The notes: a model not told the origin generated them from the sequence alone. Positions 9,366-20,132 are shown, counted from the first letter of the stretch. The stretch: DNA of 64,000 bases from Parvibaculum sp040216885 (GCA_040216885.1 JAVJOG010000021.1:1-64000); one strand, 5' to 3'. Numbers and translations are program-made.

Positions 9366-9626
9366 GTGGGGATTGCGTTTGATACGCTGGGCTATTCCGA
9401 GCGGCTGCAAACCGCCGGAGCCTCCAAACAGCTCGCAGACGAGCATGCAAGGCTGGCCCGCGACATGATTATCGCCGATCTGGTGACGAGAGAAGATTTG
9501 CGAGTGACCCGGGACGATTTACGGGCGGCACTGGATTTGGCAATTACACGACAGACGATTGTGTTCGGCGGTATGCTTGCCATCACGGCGGGTCTGCTCT
9601 TCGCCGCCATTTCTTTCATCGTTTGA
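9366..9626 (+). CDS. Small coiled-coil membrane protein, DUF1640/CCDC90-like
   Basis: An 86-residue protein from a GTG start. The N-terminus (IAFDTLGYSERLQTAGASKQ) matches the pattern of DUF1640 proteins, relatives of the mitochondrial CCDC90 family: a FDTL..Y..L..AG opening, a charged helical middle with repeated TREDLRVTRDDLR that should form a coiled coil, and one C-terminal membrane segment (VFGGMLAITAGLLFAAISFIV). The biochemical role in bacteria is unknown. The gene lies divergent from uvrA and 90 bases before ssb, and an SOS box sits 30 bases upstream of its start, so damage-inducible expression is possible. It is short compared with typical members (about 100-130 residues). Family assignment is by motif memory only. 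Confidence 0.65.
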   Translation: MGIAFDTLGYSERLQTAGASKQLADEHARLARDMIIADLVTREDLRVTRDDLRAALDLAITRQTIVFGGMLAITAGLLFAAISFIV

Positions 9627-9716
9627 TCCACAGGTTTTTTATCGGGTGCGCTGGTTTGCAACCGCCGTCGCGGTTAGGGTCCGGCGCAAGGACAGTTCCA
9701 GCGCGAGGACGGGAAA

Positions 9717-10193
9717 ATGGCAGGCAGCGTCAACAAGGTGATCCTGGTCGGCAATCTGGGAGCGGACCCTGAAATCCGCCGCACGCAGGACGGCCGTCCG
9801 ATCGCCAATCTCAGGCTCGCGACCTCCGAAAGCTGGCGCGACAAGAACACCGGCGAGCGCCGCGAAAAGACCGAGTGGCATCGCATCGTCGTTTTCAACG
9901 AAGGTCTCTGCAAGGTCATCGAGCAGTACGTCAAGAAGGGCGCCAAGCTCTACATCGAAGGCGCGCTGCAGACGCGCAAATGGACCGACCAGTCGGGTGT
10001 CGAGAAGTATTCGACGGAAGTGGTGTTGCAGGGCTTCAACTCGGTCCTGACCATGCTCGACGGCAAGGGTGGCGGTGCGTCCTCCGGCGGCGATTACGGC
10101 GGCGGCGGCAGCTCCGACGATTTCGGCGGCGGCTCGGGCGGCGGCGGACGCGGCAACTTCACCCAGGACCTCGACGACGAAATTCCTTTCTAG
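9717..10193 (+). CDS. ssb: Single-stranded DNA-binding protein
   Basis: Binds single-stranded DNA in replication, recombination and repair. The 158-residue protein has the OB-fold in its first 110 residues (SVNKVILVGNLGADPEIR, then TEWHRIVVFNE). A Gly/Ser-rich flexible linker follows, and the conserved acidic tip DDEIPF recruits partner proteins. Placement close to uvrA but on the opposite strand is typical of Proteobacteria. Here a small coiled-coil gene separates the two, so the SOS box upstream of uvrA is about 380 bases from ssb and may not serve it directly. The ATG with the upstream GGACGGGAAA is the clear start. Confidence 0.98.
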   Translation: MAGSVNKVILVGNLGADPEIRRTQDGRPIANLRLATSESWRDKNTGERREKTEWHRIVVFNEGLCKVIEQYVKKGAKLYIEGALQTRKWTDQSGVEKYSTEVVLQGFNSVLTMLDGKGGGASSGGDYGGGGSSDDFGGGSGGGGRGNFTQDLDDEIPF

Positions 10194-10222
10194 CCCCCAA
10201 TCCCGCCGGGTCCGGTTGCGTC

Positions 10223-11083
10223 ATGCTTCATATTGTCGAGACGCTCAGCGATCCCGGCATTCCCGGCAAGCCCAATGAAGATGCCTTCGGGCACGTGGGT
10301 GGTCACGCCTGGGTGATCGACGGCGCCACCGATGTCGCCGACGGGCCGCTGATCGGTGCCGAGACCGGCGCGCACTGGATTGCGAACCGGGCGAGCGAAC
10401 TCTTCGCGGAACTGGCCGTGCCCTTCGGCGCCGACCTTCAGGGCATGGTGCGCCGGACCATCGAGATCCTGGCGGAACGCTTCGGGCACGAGCGTCTTCG
10501 CGCACCCAATGGCCGCTATGAATTGCCCAGCGCCGCAATGGTGCTGCTCCACGCGGGCGAGGACAAACTCGTCGGCGCGAACTTCGCCGATTGCGGGCTG
10601 GTGCTGGTCGACGATGTTTCGGGCGAGGCGCGTATATTCGGCGCCGCGCATGTGTCGCGCGAGGCGCGGGCGATGAGCCGCACCGCGGAACTCATTGCCG
10701 CGCTGGCGCCGGGCGAGGATCCGTTCGCTTCCACCGCCGTCGTCGATTACCTGCGGGCGAGCCGCAACCTGCAGAACACCGGGACGGGGTACTGGATTCT
10801 CGGTCTCGATCCGGCGGCGTCCGGCCATCTGCGCCATTGGGAATTGCCGCTTGCCCGACCGGTAACGGGTCTGCTGTTCAGCGACGGCTTCGGCTCGATC
10901 GTATTCGATTACCACCGCATGGACGCCGCGACGCTTGTGCGCCGCTCGGTGCGCGAGGGTCTTGCGGCGCTGCTGGCGGAGCTTCGTCATGTCGAGCATG
11001 TGGAGGATCCGGAAGGCCGCATCCACCCCCGTTTCAAGCCGTCGGACGATGCCACGGCGATGCTTTTCCGCGCCGGCGAATGA
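10223..11083 (+). CDS. PP2C-family serine/threonine phosphatase-like protein
   Basis: A 286-residue protein starting MLHIVETLSDPGIPGKPNED. It has the metal-binding pattern of PPM/PP2C phosphatases: NEDAFG near the N-terminus, VIDGATDV about ten residues later, FSDGFGSIV in the second half and a terminal SDDATAMLF. This suggests a working two-metal Mg/Mn-dependent protein phosphatase. No kinase gene is next to it; the neighbours are ssb (29 bases upstream) and gyrA. The ATG was chosen because upstream codons in this frame overlap ssb. The target is unknown. Cytoplasmic; no signal peptide or membrane segment. Confidence 0.8.
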   Translation: MLHIVETLSDPGIPGKPNEDAFGHVGGHAWVIDGATDVADGPLIGAETGAHWIANRASELFAELAVPFGADLQGMVRRTIEILAERFGHERLRAPNGRYELPSAAMVLLHAGEDKLVGANFADCGLVLVDDVSGEARIFGAAHVSREARAMSRTAELIAALAPGEDPFASTAVVDYLRASRNLQNTGTGYWILGLDPAASGHLRHWELPLARPVTGLLFSDGFGSIVFDYHRMDAATLVRRSVREGLAALLAELRHVEHVEDPEGRIHPRFKPSDDATAMLFRAGE

Positions 11084-11316
11084 TGCGCCGCCATGGCCGT
11101 GAAGCGGTGCCTATTTTTCCTTTTATTTCAGGGCCTTATGGCGGCTCGTTGAGCGTCTTTGAAGTTGCCGTGACAGGGCGAAACTGATAATCTTTGCGGC
11201 AGTCAGTCAGAGGGATTCGGCGCCTGCCGCCGGCCCTCGTTTTTGTTCCTTTCGAGTGCTTCCGCGACGCGCGTTTTCGGCCCGCGCGGCGGCTCTCTGC
11301 AACGTCAGAAAAACAC

Positions 11317-14169
<2,853 letters not shown>

Positions 14170-14174
14170 AGCAG

Positions 14175-14678
14175 ATGGCGCGCACCGGACTTTACCCCGG
14201 CACTTTCGACCCGATGACCAACGGCCACCTCGACGTGATCCGCCGGGCGCTGACGCTGGTCGATCACCTGGTGGTCGCGATTGGCGTCAACGCCACCAAG
14301 ACGCCGCTGCTGACGCTTGAAGAACGTTTCGCGCTGATCGAGGCCGAAGCGGCGCCGCTGGCGAAGGCGGCCGGCGCCAAAGTCAGCACAACCTCGTTTT
14401 CGGGCCTCGTCGTCAATGCCGCCGACGATGCGGGCGCCAATGTCATCATTCGCGGATTGCGCGGCGCCGTCGATTTCGAGTACGAGACGCAGATGGTCGG
14501 CATGAACCGCGTGATGAACCCGAAGGTCGAGACGGTCTTTCTCGCCGCCTCGCCGGAAACACAGTTCATTTCCTCCACGCTGGTGCGCCAGATCGCCTCG
14601 ATGGGCGGCGACATCCTGCCCTTCGTGCCGAAGCGTGTCGCCGACAAGGTGCTGGCGCGCATCGCCGAAAAGAAGTAA
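14175..14678 (+). CDS. coaD: Phosphopantetheine adenylyltransferase
   Basis: Fourth step of coenzyme A synthesis: adenylylates 4'-phosphopantetheine to dephospho-CoA. The 167-residue length is normal. The nucleotidyltransferase motif GTFDPMTNGH is at residues 8-17 and the ISSTLVR motif is near residue 130. The gene starts five bases after the gyrA stop, so it is probably in one transcript with gyrA and the two downstream cyclophilins, an order common in Alphaproteobacteria. Nothing unusual. Confidence 0.97.
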   Translation: MARTGLYPGTFDPMTNGHLDVIRRALTLVDHLVVAIGVNATKTPLLTLEERFALIEAEAAPLAKAAGAKVSTTSFSGLVVNAADDAGANVIIRGLRGAVDFEYETQMVGMNRVMNPKVETVFLAASPETQFISSTLVRQIASMGGDILPFVPKRVADKVLARIAEKK

Positions 14679-14698
14679 CCGCAAAACGGAGTTCCGAT

Positions 14699-15241
14699 AT
14701 GCGTAAACTGACGGCCGCGCTGATCGCGCTTTTCGCCCTTGCCGGGTTTTGGGGAAAGGCCATCGCACTCGATCCCGAGAACACCATCTTTCTCGACCTC
14801 AAGGACGGCCGCGTCGTCATCGAGTTGCTGCCCGAGATCGCGCCCGGTCATGTCGAGCGCATCAAGGAGCTCTCGCGCGAGGGTTTCTATGACGGGATCG
14901 TCTTCCACCGCGTCATCGAAGGTTTCATGGCGCAGACCGGCGACCCGACCGGCACCGGCATGGGCGGCTCAATGCGCGACGATCTGCGCGCCGAATTCAC
15001 CGACGAGGAAAGCTTCACGCGCGGCGCGCTCGGCATGGCGCGTTCGTCGAGCCCCAACAGCGCCAACAGCCAGTTCTTCATCTGCTTCGACGATGCCTCG
15101 TTTCTCGACGGGCAGTACACGCTGTTCGGCCGCGTCGTCGAGGGCATGGAATATGTCGACAACATCAAGCACGGCGAGCCGCCTTCCGATCCTGACCGGA
15201 TCGTGAAGATGCAGGTCGCCGCCGACGTACAGGAAAATTGA
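14699..15241 (+). CDS. Peptidyl-prolyl cis-trans isomerase, cyclophilin type, exported
   Basis: A 180-residue cyclophilin that speeds proline isomerisation during folding. The N-terminus (MRKLTAALIALFALAGFWGK) is a signal peptide, so this copy is probably periplasmic. The core has FHRVIEGFMAQTGDPTGTG and NSANSQFFICFDDASFLDGQ, with the active-site Arg in FHRVI and the conserved Gln in FMAQ. It is followed seven bases later by a second cyclophilin without a signal peptide, so the two supply the same activity to two compartments. Transcribed with gyrA-coaD upstream. Confidence 0.93.
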   Translation: MRKLTAALIALFALAGFWGKAIALDPENTIFLDLKDGRVVIELLPEIAPGHVERIKELSREGFYDGIVFHRVIEGFMAQTGDPTGTGMGGSMRDDLRAEFTDEESFTRGALGMARSSSPNSANSQFFICFDDASFLDGQYTLFGRVVEGMEYVDNIKHGEPPSDPDRIVKMQVAADVQEN

Positions 15242-15248
15242 GGTTCCG

Positions 15249-15722
15249 ATGACCGAGATCAAAGATCCCGAAAACACCCTGATCATGGAAATTCCCCACG
15301 GGGAAGTCGTGATCGAATTGCGTCCCGACCTCGCGCCGAAGCATGTCGCGCGCATAAAGGAACTGGCGCGAGAGAACTTTTATGACGGCGTTGCGTTCCA
15401 CCGCGTCATCGACGGTTTCATGGCACAGGGCGGCGACCCGACCGGCACAGGCTCGGGCGGCTCGGGCAAGAAAATCCCGGCCGAGTTTTCCAGGGAACCG
15501 CATGTGCGCGGCACCTGCTCGATGGCCCGCACGCAAGACCCCAACAGCGCCGACTGCCAGTTCTTCATCTGCTTCGGCGACACCTCGTTCCTCGACGGCC
15601 AGTACACCGTCTGGGGCAAGGTGATTTCCGGCATGGACGCCGTCGACAAGATCAAGCGCGGCGAGCCCGTCCGCGATCCCGACCGCATCAAGAAGATGCG
15701 CGTCGCGGCGGATGCGGCGTAG
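15249..15722 (+). CDS. Peptidyl-prolyl cis-trans isomerase, cyclophilin type, cytoplasmic
   Basis: A 157-residue cyclophilin (PpiB-like) without a signal peptide. It has FHRVIDGFMAQGGDPTGTGSG and NSADCQFFICFGDTSFLDGQ, so the active-site Arg, Phe, Met and Gln are all present. It is closely related to the preceding exported copy; even the starts (ENTLIMEIPHGEVVIEL versus ENTIFLDLKDGRVVIEL) align, which indicates a tandem duplication in which one copy gained or kept a signal peptide. It lies directly before queA in the same direction. Confidence 0.93.
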   Translation: MTEIKDPENTLIMEIPHGEVVIELRPDLAPKHVARIKELARENFYDGVAFHRVIDGFMAQGGDPTGTGSGGSGKKIPAEFSREPHVRGTCSMARTQDPNSADCQFFICFGDTSFLDGQYTVWGKVISGMDAVDKIKRGEPVRDPDRIKKMRVAADAA

Positions 15723-15745
15723 GGGCTCGCGCTCCCGCCGTTCCC

Positions 15746-16801
15746 ATGCGCGTTGCCGATTTCGATTTCGAGCTGCCGGAGGCGCTGATCGCGCTCCGGC
15801 CGGCCCGTCCGCGCGACGCGGCGCGGATGCTCGTCATCGGGCCCGACGCCACCGCGCTTTCCGATGAGACCGTCCGCGACCTGCCGGCGCATCTCGGCGC
15901 CGGTGACGTCCTCGTCTTCAACGACACGAAGGTGATCCCGGCGCGGCTTTTCGGCACGCGCACACGTGGGCCGGCGTCGGCCCGCATCGAAGTGATGCTG
16001 CACCGGCGCGTCGGCGATGCCGCGTGGCGGGCCTTTCTGCGCCCGGCGAAGAAGCTCGCCCTTGGCGAGACGATCGCGTTCGCGGGCGGCCTCGCCGCCA
16101 CGGTCGAGGACAAGGGGGAGGGCGGCGAGGCGGGCCTGCGCTTTTCGGTCTCGGGCCCGGCGCTCGATGCCGCCATCGCCATTGCCGGCGAAATGCCGTT
16201 GCCGCCCTATATCGCCCGCAAGCGCAAGCCCGACGCCGAAGACCTTGCCGACTATCAGACGCTCCATGCCGCCGAGCCCGGCGCCGTCGCCGCGCCGACG
16301 GCCGGCCTTCATTTCACACCCGAACTGATGGCGGCGCTTGACGCCCGCGGCGTCAAAACCGTCCGCCTGACGCTGCATGTCGGCGCCGGCACCTTCCTGC
16401 CGGTCACGGCGGCGGACACCGCGACCCACAAGATGCATGCCGAGTGGGGCGAGATCGCGCCCGAAGAGGCGGACGCCATCAATGCCGCCCGCGCATCCGG
16501 CTGCCGCATCGTCGCCGTCGGCACCACGTCGCTGCGCCTGCTCGAAAGCGCCGCCGACGAGACGGGCCGCATCCATCCCTTTCGCGGCGAGACCGACATC
16601 TTTATAACGCCGGGCTACCGCTTCCGCGCCGTGGACCTGCTGATGACCAATTTCCATTTGCCCAAGTCGACGCTCTTCATGCTGGTCTCGGCGCTGCGCT
16701 CGACGGATGAGATGAAGCGCGCCTATGCCCATGCGGTTGCCGCGCGCTACCGCTTCTATTCCTATGGCGACGCCTGCTTGATCCATAAGGCCGCGCCATG
16801 A
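15746..16801 (+). CDS. queA: S-adenosylmethionine:tRNA ribosyltransferase-isomerase
   Basis: Transfers and isomerises the ribosyl part of SAM onto preQ1 in tRNA to form epoxyqueuosine. The 351 residues contain family signatures: FDFELPEALIAL at the start, VFNDTKVIPARL, LPPYIARK and the long C-terminal motif around GTTSLRLLES and TDIFITPGYRF. Its stop overlaps the tgt start by four bases (ATGA), so the two queuosine genes are translationally coupled. The ATG start follows a short spacer after the cyclophilin gene. No oddity seen. Confidence 0.97.
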   Translation: MRVADFDFELPEALIALRPARPRDAARMLVIGPDATALSDETVRDLPAHLGAGDVLVFNDTKVIPARLFGTRTRGPASARIEVMLHRRVGDAAWRAFLRPAKKLALGETIAFAGGLAATVEDKGEGGEAGLRFSVSGPALDAAIAIAGEMPLPPYIARKRKPDAEDLADYQTLHAAEPGAVAAPTAGLHFTPELMAALDARGVKTVRLTLHVGAGTFLPVTAADTATHKMHAEWGEIAPEEADAINAARASGCRIVAVGTTSLRLLESAADETGRIHPFRGETDIFITPGYRFRAVDLLMTNFHLPKSTLFMLVSALRSTDEMKRAYAHAVAARYRFYSYGDACLIHKAAP

Positions 16802-17937
16802 GCGCCTTCCGCTTCAATCTCGCCGCCACCGACGGCAACGCCCGCACCGGCACCATTTCGACGCCGCGGGGCGAAATCCGCACCCCGGCCTTCATGCCGG
16901 TCGGCACGGCGGCCACCGTGAAGGCGATGTACCCCGAGCAGGTGCGCGACACCGGCGCCGACATCGTGCTCGGCAACACCTATCATCTGATGCTGCGCCC
17001 CGGCGCCGAGGAGGTGGCGGCGCTGGGCGGCCTGCACAAATTCATGAACTGGCCGCATCCGATCCTGACGGACTCGGGCGGCTTCCAGGTGATGTCGCTG
17101 TCGAAGCTCCGCAAGATGTCGGAAGAGGGCGTCGCCTTCCAGTCGCATCTCGACGGCTCGCGCCACATGCTTTCGCCCGAGCGCTCCATCGAAATCCAGT
17201 GCCTCTTGGGTTACGATATCCAGATGCAGCGCGACGAATGCACGCCCTTTCCGGCGACCGACGCGGAAGCCGGAAAGTCGATGGAGCTTTCCCTGCGCTG
17301 GGCGGCGCGCTCGAAGGCTGCCTTCGCCGTGCAGCCGCATCGCACCCCCGGCATGGCCCTTTTCGGCATCGTCCAGGGCAGCACCTATGAGCCCTTGCGC
17401 CAGCGTTCGGCGGCGGGCTTGCGCGAGATCGGCTTCGACGGCTATGCGGTCGGCGGCCTCGCGGTCGGCGAGGGCCAGGCCGAAATGCTGCGCGTACTGG
17501 ATTTCACCGTGCCCGCGCTCCCCGCTGACAAGCCGCGCTACCTGATGGGCGTCGGCACGCCGGATGACCTCGTGGAAGCGGTCGCCCGCGGCATCGACAT
17601 GTTCGACTGCGTGATGCCGACCCGCAACGGCCGCCACGGCCTCGCCTTCACCGCGCGCGGCAAGGTCAATCTCAAGAACGCCCGCCACGCCGCCGACCCG
17701 CGCCCGCTCGACGCCGAAAGCCCGTGTCCCGCCGCGCGCGACTATTCCCGCGCCTATCTCCATCACCTGGTCAAATCCGGCGAGATGCTCGGCTCGATGC
17801 TGGTGAGCTGGATCAACCTCCACTACTACCAGTCCCTGATGGCCGGCATGCGCGCGGCCATCGCCGAGGCGCGTTTCGAGGCGTTCGTGCGCGACTTCAA
17901 GGCCGCGCAGGCGGCGGGCGACATCGAGCCGGTGTGA
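16798..17937 (+). CDS. tgt: Queuine tRNA-ribosyltransferase with degenerate zinc site
   Basis: Exchanges guanine for preQ1 at the wobble position of tRNAs with GUN anticodons. The protein has 379 residues with the substrate motif LTDSGGFQVMSL (catalytic Asp), the nucleophile region MFDCVMPTRNGRHG, and YSRAYLHHL. In E. coli the zinc is held by three cysteines in CDCYTC and a later histidine. Here the aligned stretch is SPCPAAR, leaving one cysteine, and the histidine position (INLHYY against HNLRYY) is Ile. Structural zinc is therefore probably absent, while catalytic residues are intact. I believe related Alphaproteobacteria share this, so loss of function is unlikely. Coupled to queA. Confidence 0.96.
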   Translation: MSAFRFNLAATDGNARTGTISTPRGEIRTPAFMPVGTAATVKAMYPEQVRDTGADIVLGNTYHLMLRPGAEEVAALGGLHKFMNWPHPILTDSGGFQVMSLSKLRKMSEEGVAFQSHLDGSRHMLSPERSIEIQCLLGYDIQMQRDECTPFPATDAEAGKSMELSLRWAARSKAAFAVQPHRTPGMALFGIVQGSTYEPLRQRSAAGLREIGFDGYAVGGLAVGEGQAEMLRVLDFTVPALPADKPRYLMGVGTPDDLVEAVARGIDMFDCVMPTRNGRHGLAFTARGKVNLKNARHAADPRPLDAESPCPAARDYSRAYLHHLVKSGEMLGSMLVSWINLHYYQSLMAGMRAAIAEARFEAFVRDFKAAQAAGDIEPV

Positions 17938-17990
17938 GGGGCGGCGAGACAGACCGCTCGCGTCGCTTGCCATTGCCGCTCCCCCCACGT

Positions 17991-18155
17991 CGTCACCCGC
18001 GGGCTTGACCCGCGGGTCCAGAAGCCGCCGCAGGCGGCGTCTCTCTTCGAAAAAGCCCGAAGGTGGATGTTTCCGATGAAGGCGAGAAAGTTTTTGTGAA
18101 GGGAGACGGCGCGTTCCGCGCCTTCTGGATTGCCGGGTCGAGCCCGGCAAAGACG
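17991..18155. repeat. Imperfect inverted-repeat intergenic element
   Basis: The 380-base stretch between tgt and the tRNA gene has no gene. Two 34-base arms (17991-18024 and 18122-18155) form an imperfect inverted repeat: both begin or end with CGTC and CCAGAAG, and each contains its own short palindrome (CCCGCGGGCTTGACCCGCGGG and its partner GCCGGGTCGAGCCCGGC). A smaller hairpin (GCCGCCGCAGGCGGC) is inside. The look is that of a non-coding repeat family dispersed in Alphaproteobacterial spacers. It encodes no transposase. No second copy was noticed in this window. Confidence 0.6.
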
Positions 18156-18317
18156 AATTAGAGTTGATGCCGTCGGACATCGCCTGGGCTCACATCCCCC
18201 AAATCTCCAACCCTGAAAAGGATTTACCCGCAATCCATCCCCACGGTTGACCCCGCCCGGCGCGCCCCTTAAGTTCCGCCCACCTTTGAGAGGCGGCGCG
18301 AGATTCCGCCCTCCGGC

Positions 18318-18392
18318 GGGCCCTTAGCTCAGCGGTAGAGCGGCTGACTTTTAATCAGTAGGTCGATGGTTCGATCCCATCAGGGCTCACCA
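18318..18392 (+). tRNA. tRNA-Lys (anticodon UUU)
   Basis: A 75-base cloverleaf with encoded CCA. The acceptor stem GGGCCCT pairs with AGGGCTC (one G-U). The D arm is GCTCAGCGGTAGAGC. The anticodon stem-loop is GCTGA-CTTTTAA-TCAGT with TTT at 18350-18352, and the T arm contains GGTTCGATCC. A short T-run follows the CCA. Decodes AAA and AAG lysine codons. Confidence 0.97.
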
Positions 18393-18546
18393 CCTTTTTG
18401 CGTTCGGCAACGCTAATCCCTTCCTCGAAACCGTCATGGCCCGATTTATTCGGGCCATCCACGTCTTCACCTCCGCCGTTGTGCTTTTGACCGCGCCGGG
18501 TCAGCATCCGGCCATCGCCACATCGCGCACCCAAAGGAAACGCCCC

Positions 18547-19068
18547 ATGTCCCTCTCGCTCTACGACCTCACCGTCCCGAACTACCTGCAGACCCTCGGC
18601 GCCGTCTCCGGCTACATGGCAAAGGGCGCCGCCTTCTGCGCGGAGCAGGGCACCGACCCGAACGAGATCGTCCAGGTGCGCGTCATCGACGACATGCTCC
18701 CCTTCAGCTTCCAGATCGTCTCCATCGCACATCATTCGTTCGGCGCCGTAGAGGCCGCGCAGAGCGGCACGGCACAGCCACCCAAGGACCCCGGCACCCA
18801 CACCTATGCCGACCTCCAGAAGCTCGTTGAAGATGCGAAGGCCAGCCTCGAAAAGATGCCGCCCGACGCACTCAACGCCTGTCAGGGCAAGGACGTGACC
18901 TTCCATCTCGGCAAGCACCAGCTTCCCTTCACGGCGGAAAATTTTCTGCTCTCCTTCTCCTTCCCGAATTTCTATTTTCACGCGACGACCGCCTACGACA
19001 TCCTGCGCGCCCGCGGCGTGAAGATCGGCAAGGGCGATTTTCTCGGCAAGATGCGCATGAAAATGTGA
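18547..19068 (+). CDS. DUF1993 family protein
   Basis: A 173-residue soluble protein (MSLSLYDLTVPNYLQTLGAV) matching the DUF1993 pattern: an N-terminal LYDLTVPxxxxxL, a middle AxHHSFGAVEA, and a C-terminal NFYFHATTAYDILRARGVKIGKGDFLG. The family belongs structurally to the DinB-like four-helix bundles, but its function is not known. The start was chosen at the ATG preceded by AAAGGAAA; an upstream in-frame ATG would add a 37-residue low-complexity extension not seen in relatives. The gene stands alone after tRNA-Lys and 105 bases before the toxin-antitoxin pair. Confidence 0.8.
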   Translation: MSLSLYDLTVPNYLQTLGAVSGYMAKGAAFCAEQGTDPNEIVQVRVIDDMLPFSFQIVSIAHHSFGAVEAAQSGTAQPPKDPGTHTYADLQKLVEDAKASLEKMPPDALNACQGKDVTFHLGKHQLPFTAENFLLSFSFPNFYFHATTAYDILRARGVKIGKGDFLGKMRMKM

Positions 19069-19173
19069 GGCGACGCTGCGAGAGGCCCTGCGCCGGCACC
19101 ATGCTTGCGCCGGATCGCCGTTCGCGCAATGCTGCTTATGCCGTTCATTTCAACCGGCGCGGAGACAAGGTCA

Positions 19174-19419
19174 ATGCCCCAGAAGGAACTGGTCGTTCGG
19201 GCGCAATGGGACGAAGAGGCCAAGGTCTGGTTCGTTGTCGAGAGCGACATTCCCGGCCTCGCCGCGGAAGGCGCCACGGTCGAGGAACTGGAAGCAAAAC
19301 TCCGTGTGATTGTCCCCGAGCTGGCTTCTCTCAACCGGCATCTTATGGACGCGGCGTCGGGTGGCGACATTTCCGTACATCTCAAGGCCGAACGGCTCGA
19401 AAAATACAGCCTCGCCTGA
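19174..19419 (+). CDS. HicB-like antitoxin, DUF1902 type
   Basis: An 81-residue protein with the partial RNase-H fold of HicB-like antitoxins in its DUF1902 form: VVRAQWDEEAKVWFVVESDIPGLAAEG, then TVEELEAKLRVIVPELASLN. No clear DNA-binding domain is attached, so autoregulation, if any, would be through the complex. It starts at the ATG giving MPQKELVV and ends three bases before the toxin gene, so they are co-translated. Here the antitoxin comes first, the reverse of classical hicA-hicB. It is expected to bind and block the downstream HicA-like protein. Confidence 0.8.
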   Translation: MPQKELVVRAQWDEEAKVWFVVESDIPGLAAEGATVEELEAKLRVIVPELASLNRHLMDAASGGDISVHLKAERLEKYSLA

Positions 19420-19422
19420 CGC

Positions 19423-19617
19423 ATGGGCGGCTATACGAAAGACCTGAAGAAATTTCTCCGCGAGGGCGGATGCCATTTCGTCAGGCAGGGCAAGGGCGAT
19501 CACGAAATCTGGTACAGTCCGCACACGGACACCAACTTTCCGGTCGATAGCGACATCAAATCCCGGCATACAGCGAACAAAACGCTGAAAGACGCTGGGC
19601 TGCCCAAAGCATTCTGA
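19423..19617 (+). CDS. HicA-like mRNA interferase toxin
   Basis: A 64-residue protein with the double-stranded RNA-binding-like HicA fold: YTKDLKKFLREGGCHFVRQGKGDHEIW. The histidine in GDHEIW is the predicted catalytic residue and is present. It would cut mRNA when not bound by the antitoxin encoded immediately before it. The C-terminus (KSRHTANKTLKDAGLPKAF) is typical of the subfamily paired with DUF1902 antitoxins. Length is normal and the reading frame is intact, so the module may be active. Confidence 0.8.
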   Translation: MGGYTKDLKKFLREGGCHFVRQGKGDHEIWYSPHTDTNFPVDSDIKSRHTANKTLKDAGLPKAF

Positions 19618-19636
19618 CCTGCACCCGGCCACAGCC

Positions 19637-20071
19637 ATGCCCGCCAACCCCTCCAACCTCCCGCCACCCTATGAAGGCGGCTGCGCTTGCGGCGCGGTGC
19701 GTTTCCGCGTCGAGGCCGCGCCGCTCGGCGTGCGCATCTGTCATTGCCGCATCTGCCAGCGGGCGATGGGCGCACCGTTCCTTGCGGTCGCCTCCTTTCC
19801 GAAAGCCGCCGTCACGGTGACGGGCGCGACGGCGCGCTGGCGTTCGTCGGAAAGGCTCTGGCGTCACTTCTGTCCGCAATGCGGATCGCGCCTGACGCTC
19901 GAACCGCTCGACGGTGCCCGCCTCGGTTTTCCATTGGCGGCACTCGACAATCCGGCCGCCCTTCATCCGGAAATGCATATATGGATTTCATCGCGGGTGC
20001 CTTGGCTCGCGCTCGACGACGGCCTGCCGCAACACGCCGAAGCCTCGCCGGAGCCTTACAGGACAAGCTGA
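19637..20071 (+). CDS. GFA family zinc protein
   Basis: A 144-residue protein with the zinc-ligand pattern of the glutathione-dependent formaldehyde-activating (GFA/CENP-V) fold: GCACGAVRF, ICHCRICQRAMG and HFCPQCGSRL, giving seven cysteines for two zinc sites. Most GFA-fold proteins are not proven to handle formaldehyde, so the substrate is open. It starts shortly after the hicA-like gene in the same direction and is followed by a strong hairpin terminator. Cytoplasmic. Confidence 0.85.
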   Translation: MPANPSNLPPPYEGGCACGAVRFRVEAAPLGVRICHCRICQRAMGAPFLAVASFPKAAVTVTGATARWRSSERLWRHFCPQCGSRLTLEPLDGARLGFPLAALDNPAALHPEMHIWISSRVPWLALDDGLPQHAEASPEPYRTS

Positions 20072-20091
20072 CGACGCAGGGCGCCAAATTC

Positions 20092-20127
20092 CCACCCTCC
20101 CACAGGGGGAGGGTGGTTTTCTTTCTC
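20092..20127 (+). terminator. Rho-independent terminator after the GFA gene
   Basis: A 10-base-pair perfect stem (CCACCCTCCC and GGGAGGGTGG) with a five-base loop, followed by TTTTCTTTCTC on the plus strand. It lies between two convergent genes. It ends the GFA transcript and may partly block the minus-strand rnk-like transcript. Confidence 0.75.
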
Positions 20128-20132
20128 AGCTC

